A stretch of 64,000 bases of DNA from positions 186,001 to 250,000 of the forward strand of contig CALIAU010000007.1 of NCBI GenBank assembly GCA_938045585.1, read 5' to 3'. This document shows, piece by piece, positions 8,526 to 16,642 of the stretch. A program made the position numbers and the translations under genes. Below the pieces are notes generated by a model. That model ran no database searches and was not told the origin of the DNA. It saw nothing but the letters and a program-made list of their open reading frames with translations. The stretch is from an uncultured Saprospiraceae bacterium. GTDB taxonomy: Bacteria > Bacteroidota > Bacteroidia > Chitinophagales > Saprospiraceae. Numbering within the stretch: position 1 is the stretch's first letter; every line of letters begins with the position of its first letter.

Positions 8526-10844
8526 TTAAGGCTTAATAACCTTTTCTTTTGCGCGCTTTGCTCTTTGCATGCCATTCTCCCCTCCTCTTCTGCTAGATTT
8601 AAACAATTCGAAACGATCTATCTCAGGACGCGGCGGATAATGATTATTGGATCTATCCACATCTGCCGTTTCTAAAAACGGATCTAGAGTCACGGACTGT
8701 ATTTCTTTTTCCTTCACAAATACCTTGGTTACCTTATCGTTGGTAAGCTTCCATATTTCTGCAGGTATTCTTTCTAGCTCTGTTGAACCATCTGTGTACG
8801 TAAATTCTAAAATGATTGGCATAACTAAGCCGCCCTTATTCTCGAAGGTCATCTCATAGTAATTCAGACCACCATCTATCATTTCTTTCTCCTTATCTGA
8901 AAGTGATTCATAATACCTCTTGTAATTCTCTCTATCAATAGCATCTGCCTGTAATTTATCATGCTTGCTATAGAAGTCCAGTATACTTGGGTCCTTGTCT
9001 GCCAAAACCGTTTTTATTTCTTTTTTATTACGCATTGCTGTAATACCCTCTGACCTTTCGTCCATCTGCGCTTTCTTCAATGCATTTTCTTTATCAGGAT
9101 TTTGCGTATCCATTTGTTTATGGTCTACACTACTTAAAGAGATGTCCACTGCTTCATTCGTATAGAACCACCCTCTCCAGAACCAATCCAGATCTACACC
9201 AGACGCATCCTCCATAGTTCTAAAGAAATCCGCTGGCGATGGATGTTTAAACGCCCAGCGTTTAGAATACTCCGCAAAGGCCATATCGAAGAGCTCTCTC
9301 CCCATAATCGTCTCACGCAATATATTGAGAGCTGTTGCCGGCTTTCCATAGGCGTTATTTCCAAACTGCCAGATAGATTCTGAATTCGTCATGATAGGTG
9401 ATATTTTGTTTCTATCTCCTCCCATGTAGTCTGTAATCTTATGTGCTGGTCCTCTCCTAGATGGATAATTTCTTTCCCAGTGCTGCTCTACTAAAAACTG
9501 CACAAAGGTATTTAAACCCTCATCCATCCAGGTCCATTGACGTTCATCTGAATTGATAATCATTGGAAACCAGTTATGCCCCACCTCATGTATAATCACT
9601 CCAATATGCCCGTATTTAGTACGTTCTGCATAGGTACCATCATCTGCGCATCGTCCGTAATTAAAACAAATCATAGGATATTCCATTCCCATCGATCCAT
9701 CGATTGACCAAGCCGTAGGATACGGATAGTCTATTGTATAATGAGAATACCACTTAATCGTGTGTGCTACTGCCTTCGTAGAATACTGCTCCCAGAGACA
9801 GTCCCCTTCCTTAACCCACATGGACTGCGCCATTACGGTACTTCCGTCTTTCATCGGTACACCCATAGCATCCCAGACAAATCTTCTAGAACTTGCAAAA
9901 GCAAAATCTCTCACATTCTTAGCTGAGTACTTCCAGGTCTTTTTTCCCTTTGCACGCGACTTACTTCTTTCTTCTGCTTCATCAAGTGAAGCAATAATAA
10001 CAGGTTGAATTTCCTCCTTCTCTGCTTTTTTCAATCGTTTCTTCTGCTCACCAGATAAGACATCATCAGGATTCATCAGAGTACCCGTTGAAGCTACTAG
10101 GTGATCTGATGGTACTGTTATCTCTACTTCGTAATCTCCAAAAACAAGAGCAAACTCTCCCCTGCCCAAAAACTGCTTGTTTTGCCAGCCATTGATATCA
10201 TCATACACGCACATTCTAGGAAACCACTGCGCTATACAGTATACATTGTTTCCATCATCAAAGGGCTCATACCCAGATCTACCTCCTATTTCTCGTGTAT
10301 TATTGATATTATACCACCACTTAATCTTAAAGGTAAACTGACCTCCTGAGGCTAATGACTGCGGCATATTTACACGCATCATTGTTTTATTGATTACGTA
10401 TTTAAGATCGCCACCCTTGGCATCTTTCACATAATCTATCTTAAAACCTCCATCAAAGTCGGCCGTCATTCTCGATAATTGTCTAGTTGAGGCTCTTTCT
10501 CCCAGACTACCTGTTCTAATCTTATGCGTATCGGAATCCTTTGCCCGCATATTCTGGTCTAACTGTACCCATAGATAATCAAGCACATCTGGTGAATTAT
10601 TCGTGTAAGTAATTGTTTCTTCTCCGTAAATCCGCGTATTATCATCATCTAGTTCTACCTTGATCTTATAATCCGCTTGTTGTTGCCAGTATTCATGTCC
10701 TGGAGCACCCGCCGCCGTTCTATATGTATTTGGGTCTGGAAGGTCTTGGCTTAGTTGTCTAAACTTGTTTTGGTTAGTACTTTCTTGCGTAAATCCTATT
10801 ATACAATACAATAGACATGCGCCTAAGAAAATCGATTTCTTCAT
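8526..10844 (-). CDS. M1-family zinc metallopeptidase, exported
   Basis: Gluzincin aminopeptidase-like enzyme. A signal peptide (MKKSIFLGACLLYCIIGF) is followed by an N-terminal beta domain and the catalytic domain. Zinc ligands are visible as HEVGH (H419, H423) and E442 in WMDEGLN, i.e. HEXXH-x18-E. The family's GAMEN substrate motif appears as GMEYP just upstream. The C-terminal part is rich in charged residues and ends in a basic tail (RAKRAKEKVIKP) with no T9SS domain, so it is probably periplasmic or outer-membrane associated. The length of 772 residues is usual for Bacteroidota M1 proteins. It is followed by a strong terminator. Two parS sites lie just upstream of its start. Confidence 0.9.
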   Translation of the reverse strand: MKKSIFLGACLLYCIIGFTQESTNQNKFRQLSQDLPDPNTYRTAAGAPGHEYWQQQADYKIKVELDDDNTRIYGEETITYTNNSPDVLDYLWVQLDQNMRAKDSDTHKIRTGSLGERASTRQLSRMTADFDGGFKIDYVKDAKGGDLKYVINKTMMRVNMPQSLASGGQFTFKIKWWYNINNTREIGGRSGYEPFDDGNNVYCIAQWFPRMCVYDDINGWQNKQFLGRGEFALVFGDYEVEITVPSDHLVASTGTLMNPDDVLSGEQKKRLKKAEKEEIQPVIIASLDEAEERSKSRAKGKKTWKYSAKNVRDFAFASSRRFVWDAMGVPMKDGSTVMAQSMWVKEGDCLWEQYSTKAVAHTIKWYSHYTIDYPYPTAWSIDGSMGMEYPMICFNYGRCADDGTYAERTKYGHIGVIIHEVGHNWFPMIINSDERQWTWMDEGLNTFVQFLVEQHWERNYPSRRGPAHKITDYMGGDRNKISPIMTNSESIWQFGNNAYGKPATALNILRETIMGRELFDMAFAEYSKRWAFKHPSPADFFRTMEDASGVDLDWFWRGWFYTNEAVDISLSSVDHKQMDTQNPDKENALKKAQMDERSEGITAMRNKKEIKTVLADKDPSILDFYSKHDKLQADAIDRENYKRYYESLSDKEKEMIDGGLNYYEMTFENKGGLVMPIILEFTYTDGSTELERIPAEIWKLTNDKVTKVFVKEKEIQSVTLDPFLETADVDRSNNHYPPRPEIDRFELFKSSRRGGENGMQRAKRAKEKVIKP

Positions 10845-10893
10845 AATATTTAATTGCTTTGCAGTAAATATACGTATTGCCTCTTGATTTTAA

Positions 10894-10909
10894 TGTTTCA
10901 CGTGGAACA
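10894..10909. other. parS centromere site 1
   Basis: TGTTTCACGTGGAACA. Its reverse complement, TGTTCCACGTGAAACA, is identical at all 16 positions to the well-known Bacillus subtilis parS consensus bound by ParB/Spo0J. Chance occurrence of a 16-mer in 64 kb is negligible. Confidence 0.93.
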
Positions 10910-10940
10910 TACCTCGTATAAAGTCGTCTGGGTAGGAGCG

Positions 10941-10956
10941 TGTTCCACGTGGAACA
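10941..10956. other. parS centromere site 2
   Basis: TGTTCCACGTGGAACA, a perfect 16-base palindrome differing by one base from the classical parS sequence. It starts 47 bases after the start of site 1. ParB loads and spreads from such sites; no parA or parB gene is in the window. Confidence 0.9.
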
Positions 10957-10978
10957 TTGATCTTATCTTAGTAGGAGA

Positions 10979-11133
10979 GGGCGTGACCCTAGTCCTTCGC
11001 TTTGCTCAGGATATTATGGAACATAATATCTTATGATCCATAATAGGTCGATCCCTTACAGACTCCCTGCTCGGTCGGTACTCCGTACTCTGCTTTACAG
11101 CAGATCCTCCAGGCATCTCACGCGGGGCTAGTC
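10979..11133 (+). repeat. Structured dispersed repeat, copy 1
   Basis: This is homologous to the reverse complement of about 38863-39040, with shared blocks such as GTCCTTCGCTTTG, CTCAGGATAT and ATAGGTCG. Base pairing seen here: an outer helix GCGTGA (10981-10986) with TCACGC (11118-11123); a long hairpin TATTATGGA (11012-11020) with TCCATAATA (11037-11045), extended inside by CATAA/TTATG; and CTGC (11090-11093) with GCAG (11100-11103). It is more GC-rich than its surroundings. It is non-coding. Whether it acts as DNA or RNA is unknown. Confidence 0.75.
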
Positions 11134-11204
11134 GTTAACGGAATAAAAGCTCAATCAAGAAGGAAAAGGAAAAAGGAAAAGGAAGTAAGGGCTCTTCGCT
11201 CAAA

Positions 11205-11954
11205 CTACACCTTCGCAAGAAACTGCTGAAGTATCTCATTAAATTCTTGTGGTCGTTCCATCATTGGTGCATGACCACATTTATCTATAAAGTGTAATTC
11301 TGATCCCGAAATGAGTTCATTGAATTTCTCCGCTACGAAAGGGGGAGTGATAATATCTTGCTTTCCCCACACAAGTAGAGTAGGGCACTCTATTCCTTGT
11401 AATTTGTTTTCTAAGTTTTCTCGTATTGCTGACTTAGCTGTACTTAATAATCGTAAGGCCTTAGACCGATCATTCACACTTGCAAATACCTCATCGACCA
11501 TTTCCTTGGTAGCAATAGCAGGATCGTAAAAAGTTGATTGAGCACGTTGTTTTATAAACTCATAGTTATTTCTTTTTACAAAACCACTGCCAAAGGCATG
11601 CTCAAATAAACCCGAACTTCCCGTAAGTGTCATAGAAGAAACCTTCTCCTTATTTTCCAAAGTATATATCTGTGCGATGTGTCCACCCAAAGAATTTCCT
11701 AGTATATGGAATTTGGATAATCCCTTAAACTCTACAAACGAAGAAACATACTCTGTTAAGCCACGTACCGTTACCTTTCTTAATGGCATTTCGAATATCG
11801 GCAAAATAGGTAAAACTAAATTATAACTATCTGAAAATGAGTTAATTAAGTCCTCAAAGTTGCTCAAATTTCCAAACAATCCATGTAAGAGTAAAAGAGG
11901 AAACTTTTCAGGATCCGTTTCTATATATCGATGTGATTCTTCTTCAATTAACAT
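11205..11954 (-). CDS. Alpha/beta hydrolase
   Basis: Soluble alpha/beta-fold hydrolase of 249 residues, substrate unknown. The oxyanion motif LLHGLFGN lies at 22-29, the nucleophile elbow is GNSLGG (S88), the acid is D200 in WGKQDIITPP, and the histidine is H228 in CGHAPMMERP, so the catalytic triad is complete. It resembles the MhpC/BioH-type esterase and C-C hydrolase group. It is the downstream gene of heme A synthase, 17 bases apart, and probably co-transcribed with it. No signal peptide. Confidence 0.9.
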   Translation of the reverse strand: MLIEEESHRYIETDPEKFPLLLLHGLFGNLSNFEDLINSFSDSYNLVLPILPIFEMPLRKVTVRGLTEYVSSFVEFKGLSKFHILGNSLGGHIAQIYTLENKEKVSSMTLTGSSGLFEHAFGSGFVKRNNYEFIKQRAQSTFYDPAIATKEMVDEVFASVNDRSKALRLLSTAKSAIRENLENKLQGIECPTLLVWGKQDIITPPFVAEKFNELISGSELHFIDKCGHAPMMERPQEFNEILQQFLAKV

Positions 11955-11971
11955 GCTGCGAAAATACGTAT

Positions 11972-13033
11972 TTAAGTCAATTCTGTTTTCTTAGAATTTA
12001 TAAACAACAGATATAAGACAATTGAAAGTAAAAGTAAAGCAAAGGCCTGATGAAGAACTCCTAATAACAAAGGGATAGTTCCAACAGAATTAATAACTGT
12101 CAAAATACCTAACGCAACTTGCGAAAACAACAAGACGAGAAAAATGAGCATGGGTGTTTTGAAAACATGATGTTCTTTTCTACTTCGTATAAAAAGAAAA
12201 ATACCAAAGCAGAAAAGTATATACGCTAATCCTCTGTGAATAAAATGCATCAAGGCCGGAACAAAAGAATTCTTATCGTAATTATTAAAGCTATCATAAG
12301 ACCAATTAGAAGCATCAAATATTTCTGACGGAATATAACTACCCATCATATCTGGCCAGGTAGGAAAAACCAAACCAGCTTTCATACCCGACATAACTCC
12401 ACCAAAGAATAACTGGATTACTAAAAGTGTAAAGAATATCTTGACCATCCGTTTAAAGCCTGAACTAATTCTACACTGCATTGTCCTTTTGGGCCAAAAT
12501 GAAACGAAGCTAGTCCAGAGTAAGAAACCATAGGTTAAAAAGGCAACTGATAAATGAATAGCTAATTTGTAGGCATTCACCCAGGGCCGTTCTATCAGAC
12601 CACTTGCTACCATTATCCATCCCATACTTGCAGCCAGTATAGCCGAGACTATAACAAAAGCTAATAACCGTATGATCCTTCCATCTATGCGCTTTTTCCA
12701 CAAAAAGAATAGAAAGGGAAACAAAAACGCAAAGCCCATTCCTCTTGCCCACAAACGATGAAAGTATTCCCAGAAATAAATAAATTTGAATTCAGACATG
12801 GACATGCCATCATTGATTTTTTTATACTGGGGCGTTTCCTTGTATAAATCAAATTCAGCATTCCAATCTGCTGCATTCATTGGGGGTAGGGTACCGGTCA
12901 CTATTTCCCATTTAGTAATTGATAAACCGGATCCACTGATGCGTGTGATTCCTCCAATAACAACTTGAAAGAAAACGAGAACACATCCCAGAATCAACCA
13001 AGCTCTAACCCATTTATCGTAACTTTCTAACAT
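11972..13033 (-). CDS. ctaA: Heme A synthase (COX15/CtaA family)
   Basis: Oxidises the C8 methyl of heme O to the formyl group of heme A for aa3-type cytochrome oxidase. The 353 residues hold eight membrane segments. Visible family marks are GGITRISGSGLSITKWE near the N-terminus and the heme-ligand histidines in the HRLWARGMG, AIHLSVAF, MHFIHRGLAY and LHQAFALLL segments. The length and four-histidine layout fit the type without the extracellular cysteine pair. It diverges from dtd across a 406-base AT-rich region. A TAGTTTTG box at 13039-13046 would place transcription start almost on the ATG. Confidence 0.93.
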   Translation of the reverse strand: MLESYDKWVRAWLILGCVLVFFQVVIGGITRISGSGLSITKWEIVTGTLPPMNAADWNAEFDLYKETPQYKKINDGMSMSEFKFIYFWEYFHRLWARGMGFAFLFPFLFFLWKKRIDGRIIRLLAFVIVSAILAASMGWIMVASGLIERPWVNAYKLAIHLSVAFLTYGFLLWTSFVSFWPKRTMQCRISSGFKRMVKIFFTLLVIQLFFGGVMSGMKAGLVFPTWPDMMGSYIPSEIFDASNWSYDSFNNYDKNSFVPALMHFIHRGLAYILFCFGIFLFIRSRKEHHVFKTPMLIFLVLLFSQVALGILTVINSVGTIPLLLGVLHQAFALLLLSIVLYLLFINSKKTELT

Positions 13034-13038
13034 CGGCT

Positions 13039-13046
13039 CAAAACTA
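13039..13046 (-). promoter_or_regulatory. Possible -7 promoter box for ctaA
   Basis: TAGTTTTG on the minus strand matches the Bacteroidota -7 consensus TAnnTTTG, but no TTTG lies 19-20 bases upstream, and the box is only five bases from the start codon, which would imply a leaderless transcript. It may be a chance match. Confidence 0.25.
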
Positions 13047-13229
13047 CGAATGATTTCATTTTTTTAATTCTTTATGTTTCCACGTTCTCTATTAATAATT
13101 AATTACTTTATTTATATAAAAGAAGTAATCATTTATAATAAGGGCTGTGAATTCGTGTAAAAGATATTACGAGTAATCTCTTTTTTATAATTCAAAACAT
13201 TTTACCCATACTTATTAATAGTAGCTGAT

Positions 13230-13269
13230 ATTCTAAATTGTTGAATTACATACAACTAACATTTAGAAT
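13230..13269. repeat. Compound inverted repeat in divergent intergenic region
   Basis: ATTCTAAAT (13230-13238) pairs with ATTTAGAAT (13261-13269), and inside it GTTG (13240-13243) pairs with CAAC (13253-13256). There is no T-tract on either side. It could be an operator, an origin structure or an mRNA leader hairpin. Confidence 0.5.
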
Positions 13270-13398
13270 GTGAATTGTGTTTTATAAGATTGTTATTAAT
13301 TAAATACTGATTTTAATAATTTCATGGTGAGGCCAATTGGGGATATTATATGAGTAAAGTACATATATTAAAAATTTCATTATGTCACTGTTAGTAGA

Positions 13399-13407
13399 TG
13401 TGTATAA
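13399..13407 (-). promoter_or_regulatory. DnaA box
   Basis: TTATACACA on the minus strand matches the DnaA-box consensus TTATNCACA at every position. A single nonamer is expected by chance now and then; its position in the AT-rich divergent gap near parS is what makes it notable. Confidence 0.5.
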
Positions 13408-13439
13408 CTCATCCACTTATTAAACTAGATTAACAAGTT

Positions 13440-13892
13440 ATGCGCACAGTAATTCAAAGAGTTTCACAAGCTTCAGTAAGTATTAATAATACCATTGAAG
13501 GACAAATAGGAAAAGGTATGCTTATTCTTCTCGGGATAGAAGCAGAGGATACGGATGCAGATATAGATTGGTTAGTAAATAAGATTAACAAGCTTCGCAT
13601 CTTTTCAGATGAAAATGATAAAATGAACTTATCTGTAGAAGATGTAAAAGGGGACTTCTTAGTTATTTCTCAATTTACACTCTATGCAAGTACTAAGAAA
13701 GGGAATAGACCCTCCTATCTTAGATCAGCCAAACCTGATATAGCTATTCCTATGTATGAAAAGTTTTTATTACGACTTAAGGAAGTTTCTGGTAGAAGGG
13801 TGGAAAAGGGAATATTTGGAGCAGATATGAAAGTCTCATTACTGAATGATGGTCCAGTAACAATACAAATTGATACGAGAAATAAAGAATAA
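13440..13892 (+). CDS. dtd: D-aminoacyl-tRNA deacylase
   Basis: Hydrolyses D-amino acids wrongly attached to tRNA, and also Gly from tRNA-Ala. It is 150 residues, the family's usual size. The N-terminal MRTVIQRVSQASV, the catalytic-pocket motif SQFTLYA and the C-terminal GPVTIQID (the cross-subunit Gly-cisPro motif region) are all present. It is the first gene of a tightly packed plus-strand cluster; the MazG-like gene starts three bases after its stop. Both are house-cleaning enzymes. Confidence 0.96.
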   Translation: MRTVIQRVSQASVSINNTIEGQIGKGMLILLGIEAEDTDADIDWLVNKINKLRIFSDENDKMNLSVEDVKGDFLVISQFTLYASTKKGNRPSYLRSAKPDIAIPMYEKFLLRLKEVSGRRVEKGIFGADMKVSLLNDGPVTIQIDTRNKE

Positions 13893-13895
13893 ACA

Positions 13896-14237
13896 ATGGA
13901 GTTAAAGCAGGCGCAAAAACAAGTAAATGATTGGATCAAAGAATATGGTGTTCGGTATTTTTCGGAACTAACGAACTTAGCCGTTCTCATGGAGGAAACA
14001 GGAGAATTAGCACGTCTGTTTGCGAGAAAATACGGAGAACAAAGTTTTAAAAAAGAAACAGATCTTAAAGAGGTTGATCTAAGGATAAAGGAAGAACTTG
14101 CAGATATATTCTTCGTTCTTTTATGTCTATCTAATCAGACAGGCACAGATTTAGAAGAGGAGTTAAGCAAATCTCTTATTAAGAAGACCCAGAGAGATGC
14201 GAATCGACACAATACAAATCCAAAATTAAATAGCTAG
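13896..14237 (+). CDS. MazG-like nucleotide pyrophosphohydrolase
   Basis: Predicted all-alpha NTP pyrophosphatase of 113 residues, single domain, probably removing non-canonical or damaged nucleotides. The metal-binding signature is visible as MEETGELARL followed by KEELADIFFVLLCL (the ExxE...ExxD pattern). It lies between dtd and a permease gene; the next gene starts right after its TAG stop, so translation is probably coupled. Confidence 0.9.
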   Translation: MELKQAQKQVNDWIKEYGVRYFSELTNLAVLMEETGELARLFARKYGEQSFKKETDLKEVDLRIKEELADIFFVLLCLSNQTGTDLEEELSKSLIKKTQRDANRHNTNPKLNS

Positions 14238-15404
14238 TTGGAAAGATCGGAGATAGTAAAAGGCTTATTAAAAAAGAAATCAGCAATACTTGGTTTAAGC
14301 ATTATTTTATTGGCCTGTCTGTTCGCCATTTTCGCTAACCTGATTATACCTGACAAAACAAAAGATGCAAATGAACAAATACCTATTCTTGCTTTAAAGG
14401 ATCCGGGGTATTCTGTTGATGTTTTAAAGATTAGACGCAATGTAGATTTTCCAAAGAAATCTATATTATCCAAGATTTTCCAAGGAAAAAATTCTGAATA
14501 TGAATATCTCCCTTACCAAGATATAACGATAAATATTGATGAACTCATCATTGAAGATTTAGAAGGCAAAAAACGTTTTCTCAAACCCTGGGACGTTGTA
14601 ATGCCCATAAGTGCTGTATTTGATAATTCTAGTGTTGCCCTAGATATTACTTTAGCAAACGGGGATAAAAAGCAATTTAATAAAGACAAGATTATAGCGC
14701 AGCTTAAGAGTGAAAACCTAATAAGAAAACGTTTTATTTTTGGAACGGATAGATATGGTAGGGATATTTTTAGTCGCATTATATTGGGCTTACGCGTTTC
14801 ATTATTTGTTGGTTTACTCGCTGTAATTATCTCCTTAGTAATTGGCTTACTCTTAGGACTACTATCAGGATATAAAGGAGGTTGGATTGATGACGTGGTT
14901 ATGTGGATAATCAATACAGTATGGTCTATTCCAACAGTTTTACTCGTATTTGCAATTGTAATAGCCTTAGGAAGGAGTATAAATGTAATATATCTTGCAG
15001 TTGGTCTAACGCTTTGGGTAGAGGTAGCCAGGTTAGTGAGAGGACAGGTACTGGAAATCAGAAACAAAGATTTTGTCAAGGCTGCAAGCACCCTGGGATA
15101 CAGTACAAATAGAATTTTATACACACATATTTTAAGAAATCTAGTAGGACCACTCACAGTAGTTTCTGCTGCTAATTTTGCAATAGCAATTTTGATAGAG
15201 GCAGGCTTGAGTTATCTAGGTTTTGGTGTACAACCTCCCACGCCATCTTTAGGTAATATGCTTAACGAAAATTATGGTTATGTACTAGGCGGCAAAGTCT
15301 TTCTAGCTGTAATTCCTGCAATTGTAATTATGTTCTTAGTTTTAGCGTTTAATTTAGCGGGAAACAGTCTTAGGGATGTTTTAGATATAAAGAATAAACA
15401 TTGA
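14238..15404 (+). CDS. OppC-like ABC transporter permease with large soluble insert
   Basis: Inner-membrane permease of the dipeptide/oligopeptide type. The first membrane helix (about 15-35) is followed by a soluble loop of about 130 residues, then the OppC signature GTDRYGRDIFSRIILGLRVS (about 168-187) and the core of five helices with the EAA loop near KDFVKAASTLGYS. At 388 residues it is about 90 longer than typical OppC, due to the loop. The TTG start at 14238 abuts the previous stop, and no in-frame ATG fits better. No partner permease, ATPase or binding protein is in the window, so its partners must be encoded elsewhere. Confidence 0.88.
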   Translation: MERSEIVKGLLKKKSAILGLSIILLACLFAIFANLIIPDKTKDANEQIPILALKDPGYSVDVLKIRRNVDFPKKSILSKIFQGKNSEYEYLPYQDITINIDELIIEDLEGKKRFLKPWDVVMPISAVFDNSSVALDITLANGDKKQFNKDKIIAQLKSENLIRKRFIFGTDRYGRDIFSRIILGLRVSLFVGLLAVIISLVIGLLLGLLSGYKGGWIDDVVMWIINTVWSIPTVLLVFAIVIALGRSINVIYLAVGLTLWVEVARLVRGQVLEIRNKDFVKAASTLGYSTNRILYTHILRNLVGPLTVVSAANFAIAILIEAGLSYLGFGVQPPTPSLGNMLNENYGYVLGGKVFLAVIPAIVIMFLVLAFNLAGNSLRDVLDIKNKH

Positions 15405-16642
15405 GTAGAGAACTTGCACTATTAGAAAAGTTAGAGAAAGAACTTAATCTTAAGGAGTTACAGATTAAGAGTCTTCTTACTATTACGCAAGCTATTAATG
15501 ATAATGTTTCACATATGGGTTTGTATAATATGTACAGATCTTTCTTGAGTTGGGAGATGGGTATTACAAGTATGGCACTTTTTATTAAACAAGAGGATGA
15601 GTGGAACTGCGTGAGTGAAATAAAATACGATCCCCAAAAGGCAAAAGACTTAGTTCCTTTTATTCTAGAGTACAATAGACTGCATACAATTAAAAAGGGT
15701 GAACAAAAGGAATTGGATGGTTTTGATATCATAATTCCTGTATACCATAAAAAGAACCCAATTGCGTATTCGCTCATCGGTGGAATTAAAGACAGAGAAG
15801 ATCTTTATAACAAGATTCAATTTATTACGACGATTACAAATATCATTGCGGTTGCAATTGAGAATAAGCGTTTGTTTAAAAGACAACTTCATCAGGAACG
15901 ATTAAATAGAGAGATGGAGTTAGCAGAAGAGGTACAAAAGAAACTCATACCAGAGGTGTTACCCTGTGGTAAAAAATATACGCTGGATAGCATCTATAAA
16001 CCACACTCTAATATTGGAGGAGATTATCTAGACTATATTCAATTCAGTGATAGCCGCTTTGCAGTTTGTATTGCAGACATATCTGGTAAAGGAGTTGCCG
16101 CTGCATTGTTAATGGCAAATTTCCAAGCGATGTTACAAAGTCTAATTTACCAATATAGAGACTTAGAAACCTTCGTCTTTGCACTGAATCAAGCAGTGTT
16201 TAGAATAACAAAAGGAGATAAATTTATTACCTTTTTTATAGCAGAGATAGATACGAGTAAAATGACTTTGAAATATATTAATGCAGGTCATTATCCACCT
16301 GTTTTAAGAAATGGTAAGGAACAAATACGCCTTGATAAGGGTTGTACAGTTATAGGTGCATTTGAAAAACTTCCTGAAATCACGGAAGCACAGGTGGATT
16401 TAAAGGAGAACGCCTTGATTATGTCATTTACGGATGGCTTAGCGGATCTAAAAAATAAGCAGGGAGAGTATTTTGATGATGAAAAAATTGAGGAATTTGT
16501 AGCAAAAAACTACAGGAAAGGTGCCAAGGGCTTTAATGAAGAACTAATTAAAAAGATAGACAAATTTAGAGGACCGATGGGCTTTGTTGACGATATAGCA
16601 GTATTAACATGTAAACTACGTAAGTGTGAGGAAGAAAAATAG
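15401..16642 (+). CDS. PP2C/SpoIIE-type serine phosphatase (RsbU-like)
   Basis: Predicted cytoplasmic protein phosphatase of partner-switching type. A short coiled coil (1-30) precedes a GAF-like sensor region (about 40-165) and a linker helix (EMELAEEVQKKLIPE) typical of RsbU proteins. The SpoIIE domain (about 195-405) has the metal-binding aspartates in IGGDYLDY, ADISGKG, FTDGLADL and VDDIAVL. The start is TTG at 15401, overlapping the permease stop (TTGA), so translation is coupled. No anti-sigma kinase or STAS antagonist gene is nearby. Confidence 0.92.
   Translation: MSRELALLEKLEKELNLKELQIKSLLTITQAINDNVSHMGLYNMYRSFLSWEMGITSMALFIKQEDEWNCVSEIKYDPQKAKDLVPFILEYNRLHTIKKGEQKELDGFDIIIPVYHKKNPIAYSLIGGIKDREDLYNKIQFITTITNIIAVAIENKRLFKRQLHQERLNREMELAEEVQKKLIPEVLPCGKKYTLDSIYKPHSNIGGDYLDYIQFSDSRFAVCIADISGKGVAAALLMANFQAMLQSLIYQYRDLETFVFALNQAVFRITKGDKFITFFIAEIDTSKMTLKYINAGHYPPVLRNGKEQIRLDKGCTVIGAFEKLPEITEAQVDLKENALIMSFTDGLADLKNKQGEYFDDEKIEEFVAKNYRKGAKGFNEELIKKIDKFRGPMGFVDDIAVLTCKLRKCEEEK

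Larger units (their letters stand above)
10845..11204. other. Intergenic region with parS pair, structured repeat and purine tract
   Basis: This 360-base gene-free stretch contains, in order, two parS sites (10894-10909, 10941-10956), a direct repeat GTAGGAG (10932-10938, 10971-10977), a structured repeat element (about 10979-11133) and a purine tract of about 28 bases built of AGGAAA-like units (11160-11187). A 60-codon open frame across the parS sites is not credible as a gene. Confidence 0.7.
13034..13439. other. AT-rich divergent intergenic region, candidate oriC
   Basis: This 406-base non-coding stretch is strongly AT-rich and separates minus-strand genes on the left from plus-strand genes on the right. 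It holds a perfect DnaA box (13399-13407, TTATACACA on minus) directly preceded by TAGTAG, several 7-of-9 matches (for example TGTGAATTC and TTACCCATA), and a compound hairpin at 13230-13269. Two parS sites lie about 2.4 kb away. An origin function is inference. Confidence 0.4.

Noticed and set aside
10854-11036. 60-codon open frame across the parS sites
   Set aside because: Low-information product spanning parS and the start of the structured repeat; better explained as non-coding.
14513-15157. 214-codon antisense open frame
   Set aside because: Opposite the OppC-like permease, whose frame has conserved motifs; the antisense product is low-complexity Ser/Leu-rich with no recognisable domain.
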